Positions 61,281 to 64,000 of a stretch of 64,000 bases of DNA are shown piece by piece. The DNA comes from Roseivirga pacifica. GTDB lineage: Bacteria > Bacteroidota > Bacteroidia > Cytophagales > Cyclobacteriaceae. Under the pieces are notes generated by a model. The model made no database searches, was not told the origin of the DNA, and was given only the letters and a program-made list of their open reading frames with translations. The position numbers were made by a program, and so were the translations under genes. The stretch is taken from contig NZ_FOIR01000002.1 of assembly GCF_900111145.1 (NCBI RefSeq), positions 1 through 64,000 on the forward strand, written 5' to 3'. How positions within the stretch are numbered: position 1 is the stretch's first letter; the number at the start of each line of letters is the position of its first letter.

Positions 61281-61952
61281 ATGAAGAGAGTTCTGCTGTT
61301 ATTATTGGTTTTTGCTTCATCCACCGCTGTTTTCGGACAGACTTATGATACTGAAGTTGATGTTGGGGTTAGGCTTAAGTATAATATTACCTCGTACAGT
61401 AAGTTTAAGCAAAGCGACTTACCCGATGGTTATGACTTAAAAACGTTTGGTTATGCTGTTGGAGGCTTTTTGCAGATGAGGGTAAACCACTTCTATTTTC
61501 AGCCTGAGCTGACCTATTCTTACATCCAAACTACCATTGCCGCTCCTTTGGAAAATGACCCTAATTATGACCATGGAGAAATTGAGTTGAGGTTCAACTC
61601 TTTTCAGTTGCCATTACTAGTGGGCTACAGAACCAGTTTCGATAATGTTGCGCTCAGGTTTGGGGCTGGGCCTGTTTTTACATACTTGTTCGATACAAAT
61701 GGAGTGTTGGACTATACACCAGGGGCGCAAGTAGATGTTCCTGAAGATCTATTGACTGATTTTAACGACTTTACCCTTTCAGCCCGCTTTGGCGTGGGGC
61801 TCGATGTTGGTGCTTTCTTGTTCGATGTAATGTATGAAAAGGGTTTTAGCCGGTTGAATGAAGAGTTTACCATTTTTGGTGGGGAGGACCTAGGTAAAGA
61901 AAGTTCTTGGGTATTTGGTGTTGGATTTAAGCTTATTAGGCATCACCAGTAG
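61281..61952 (+). CDS. Outer membrane beta-barrel protein (porin family), paralogue 2
   Basis: This 223-residue protein has a signal peptide to about VFGQ (residue 20) and a barrel matching paralogue 1 in order: VGVRLKYNI, YAVGGFLQMRVNHFYFQPELTYSY, LRFNSFQLPLLVGYR, FGAGPVFTYLF, LSARFGVGLDVGAFLFDVMYEKGFSRL and a final WVFGVGFKL strand. Function unknown. The duplication around ppa suggests an older tandem pair. Confidence 0.82.
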   Translation: MKRVLLLLLVFASSTAVFGQTYDTEVDVGVRLKYNITSYSKFKQSDLPDGYDLKTFGYAVGGFLQMRVNHFYFQPELTYSYIQTTIAAPLENDPNYDHGEIELRFNSFQLPLLVGYRTSFDNVALRFGAGPVFTYLFDTNGVLDYTPGAQVDVPEDLLTDFNDFTLSARFGVGLDVGAFLFDVMYEKGFSRLNEEFTIFGGEDLGKESSWVFGVGFKLIRHHQ

Positions 61953-62083
61953 GCATTACCTTATTAAGGCTGCTAAGACAGTCCTTCAAGGGCTGAACCT
62001 AAATTTATGCATCAACAGGCTAATAGCTTTGAAATTAGACAACTATCCGAAATACCTTTTTGGCAAGGGGGGGCAAGAGATGC

Positions 62084-62578
62084 TTAAAAGGTAAGCCTTA
62101 AACCTGCGCCTGCGCCATAAAACTCAAAATTAAGAGCAACAGGGTTGCTACCTGTCTTAGTTATCGAGTCGTTATAGAGGTTTACAGCGTTGATCGCCCT
62201 GTTTTTGTATCGCTGCTGAAAAACAAAAGAAAGCACATATGCTCCGGCACCTATTCCAGCTAAATACCAGTCGGGATCATTCACGTTTTCGGCAAACTCT
62301 TGGGTAATTGGCCAGAAAATAAGAATGCTTCCTGCCGCTTTGAATACATCGGCAGTGGCGCTATTTAAAAATGCGTTTTTCATCGGTTTACCAGCCGTAG
62401 GGTGGTCTTTGAGTAATTCATAGAGCTGATCGTTGTAAAGGTTAATGCCACACTTATTGAAAGCGGTTTTGAACTTCGAGATCTGAATGATCTCTATTGT
62501 TTCCATGTCGGTTTGTGCGTGAGAAAGCGAAATGCTGCTAAAGATAAACAGTGCACAGAGTAATAATCGGTACTTCAT
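62084..62578 (-). CDS. Secreted protein of unknown function
   Basis: This 164-residue protein has a signal peptide (MKYRLLLCALFIFSSISLSHAQ) and two hydrophobic stretches (KAAGSILIFWPITQEF and YLAGIGAGAYVLSFVF) that could be membrane helices or strands. It ends in an aromatic strand (YGAGAGLRLTF). I recognise no family. It is downstream of citrate synthase on the same strand, past a strong terminator, so probably independently transcribed. Confidence 0.65.
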   Translation of the reverse strand: MKYRLLLCALFIFSSISLSHAQTDMETIEIIQISKFKTAFNKCGINLYNDQLYELLKDHPTAGKPMKNAFLNSATADVFKAAGSILIFWPITQEFAENVNDPDWYLAGIGAGAYVLSFVFQQRYKNRAINAVNLYNDSITKTGSNPVALNFEFYGAGAGLRLTF

Positions 62579-62605
62579 AGCTTTGGTCAGTTAAGTAATG
62601 AAGAT

Positions 62606-62634
62606 AAAAAAAAAGCTTCCATTTCTGGAAGCTT
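62606..62634 (-). terminator. Terminator of citrate synthase
   Basis: On the minus strand AAGCTTCC and GGAAGCTT arms enclose AGAAAT and are followed by nine Ts. It is 22 bp past the gltA stop. Confidence 0.88.
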
Positions 62635-62655
62635 CCTTTTCAAAATATCATTTGG

Positions 62656-63942
62656 CTATCTCTTAGCTAACTCAACGTAAGCACGTTCGTTAGCACCAGT
62701 GTAAACCTGGCGAGGTCTACCGATAGGCTCTTTGTTCTCTCTCATTTCCTTCCACTGAGCAATCCAACCAGGTAGACGACCCATTGCGAACATTACAGTG
62801 AACATGTCGGTAGGAATACCTAGTGCTCTGTAAATAATGCCTGAGTAGAAGTCAACGTTAGGGTAAAGCTTTCTGTCCACAAAGTACTGATCTTTCAATG
62901 CTTCTTCTTCCAAACCTTTGGCAATGTCCAATACAGGATCATTCACACCTAGTTTTTCCAATACATCGTCTGCTGCCTTTTTAATGATCTTAGCTCTAGG
63001 GTCAAAGTTTTTGTAAACTCTGTGACCGAAGCCCATCAAACGGAATGGATCGTCCTTGTCTTTTGCCTTAGCCATCCATTTCTTGGTATCGCCACCGTCT
63101 TTCTTAATGTTCTCCAACATCTCGATTACGGCTTGGTTAGCACCACCGTGCAATGGTCCCCACAAGGCATTGATACCTGCAGAAATTGAAGCATACATGC
63201 TAGCGTGAGACGAACCTACAACTCTTACGGTAGAGGTAGAGCAGTTTTGCTCGTGGTCAGCGTGAAGAATCAATAATTTATCTAGTGCAGCAGCAACAAC
63301 AGGATCTACATCGTACTCCTCAGCAGGTGTAGCAAACATCATTTTCAAGAAGTTTGCAGTGTAGTTCAAGTTATTGTCTGGGTAGTTAACTGGGTGACCG
63401 ATTTGATTTTTGTAAGACCAAGCTGCGAAAGTTGGCATTTTAGCAATCAAACGGATGATGCTCAAATCTACTTCGTTAGCTGCTCTATTAGGGTCTAAAG
63501 AAGCAGGGTAGAAGGCAGTTTGTGCACAAACCAAAGAAGAAAGCACGCCCATTGGGTGAGCAGTAGAAGGGAAACCTTCCAAAATCTTCTTCACATCTTC
63601 GTGTACCAAAGTGTGGTTAGTAATGTCAGACTCGAATTGCTGTAATTCTTCAGTAGTAGGAAGCTCTCCGTAAATCAAAAGGTAAGATACTTCAAGGAAG
63701 CTTGATTTTTCAGCTAGCTCTTCGATTGAGTAACCTCTGTATCTCAAAATTCCTTTTTCACCATCTAAGAATGTGATGGCACTTTTTGTAGAACCTGTGT
63801 TTTTGAATCCCGGATCGATAGTGATGATGCCGCTCTGACCTCTCAATTTTGAGATGTCGATGGCCTTCTCACTCTCAGTTCCCTCAATAACAGGGAGCTC
63901 TATTGACTTTCCGTCTACTTTAATCTCAGCAGTACTTGACAT
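62656..63942 (-). CDS. gltA: Citrate synthase
   Basis: This 428-residue enzyme condenses acetyl-CoA and oxaloacetate at the entry of the TCA cycle. Visible hallmarks are GIITIDPGFKNTGS, LRYRGYSIEEL, the histidine in LILHADHEQNCSTSTVR, GPLHGGANQAV, MGFGHRVYKNFDPRAKI with its active-site region, and the C-terminal GRLPGWIAQWKEM and IGRPRQVYTG. This is the longer, hexameric-type Gram-negative form by length. A strong terminator follows. The upstream region is cut by the window end soon after. Confidence 0.96.
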   Translation of the reverse strand: MSSTAEIKVDGKSIELPVIEGTESEKAIDISKLRGQSGIITIDPGFKNTGSTKSAITFLDGEKGILRYRGYSIEELAEKSSFLEVSYLLIYGELPTTEELQQFESDITNHTLVHEDVKKILEGFPSTAHPMGVLSSLVCAQTAFYPASLDPNRAANEVDLSIIRLIAKMPTFAAWSYKNQIGHPVNYPDNNLNYTANFLKMMFATPAEEYDVDPVVAAALDKLLILHADHEQNCSTSTVRVVGSSHASMYASISAGINALWGPLHGGANQAVIEMLENIKKDGGDTKKWMAKAKDKDDPFRLMGFGHRVYKNFDPRAKIIKKAADDVLEKLGVNDPVLDIAKGLEEEALKDQYFVDRKLYPNVDFYSGIIYRALGIPTDMFTVMFAMGRLPGWIAQWKEMRENKEPIGRPRQVYTGANERAYVELAKR

Positions 63943-64000
63943 TGGCTATTTTTTGGTTTTTACGTTAATACGATATTCGTCTTTCGGGCGAATTTAATGA

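Noticed and set aside
1-64000. CRISPR arrays, tRNA and rRNA genes
   Set aside because: No regularly spaced direct repeats with unique spacers and no recognisable tRNA or rRNA segments were seen. The dispersed repeats are few, far apart and in gaps.

Overview
The window looks like chromosome from a marine-type member of the Bacteroidetes, most likely a Cytophagales relative of Roseivirga/Fulvivirga (inference). The support is a SusC/SusD pair, many lipoproteins with short lipoboxes, OmpA proteins with thrombospondin type 3 repeats, a 7TM-DISM regulator, several outer membrane beta-barrels, TAnnTTTG-type promoter elements and weak Shine-Dalgarno sites. I found about 50 protein genes. I saw no rRNA, tRNA, CRISPR array or intact insertion sequence.

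Layout. 1-8.9 kb: a lipoprotein, a 1-kb repeat-rich gap, a lipoprotein pair (GHL10-like hydrolase and CBM9-like protein), an NSS-family transporter divergent from a DUF819 membrane protein, an OmpA/TSP3 porin and a small secreted protein. 9-13.9 kb: an NhaC-type antiporter overlapping a PLP transsulfuration enzyme, a small membrane protein, a coiled-coil OmpA lipoprotein and a dienoyl-CoA-reductase-like SDR. 14-19.9 kb: a phytate-scavenging locus made of a TPR/HTH membrane regulator, a TonB-dependent receptor and a beta-propeller phytase lipoprotein. 20-22 kb: a two-gene Septu-like (PtuA/PtuB) antiphage module in A/T-rich DNA. 22.6-26.5 kb: typA, a repeat-rich gap, a secreted intradiol-dioxygenase-like protein and a P-loop kinase-like protein.

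26.7-48.6 kb holds the main system, a polysaccharide utilization locus read on the minus strand. From promoter to end it runs: a 7TM-DISM membrane protein fused to an IS1595-type transposase zinc ribbon and HTH (putative regulator), SusC, SusD, a double-LamG lipoprotein, two paralogous glucoamylase-like (PF10091, GH144-type) hydrolases, an esterase, GH3, GH2, a sulfatase, a TauE/SafE permease and GH43. The GH144-type plus GH3 core suggests a beta-1,2-glucan-type backbone. The GH2, GH43, sulfatase and esterase suggest a decorated or sulfated substrate. The short gaps and overlaps argue for one long operon.

48.8-64 kb: a Tat-exported aminotransferase with an AEC permease; a creatininase-like, PPOX-like and outer membrane protein trio; a divergent HxlR/DoxX pair with direct repeats between them; alkB-like, tex, a DUF3667 protein, a Tat-exported sugar isomerase-like protein, two paralogous outer membrane barrels flanking inorganic pyrophosphatase, a small secreted protein and citrate synthase.

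The non-coding gaps at 0.5-1.5 kb and 24.5-25.3 kb carry several repeat blocks in the same order, including an ~80-bp element with inverted ends. A second hairpin family occurs at 1.3 kb and 57.4 kb.
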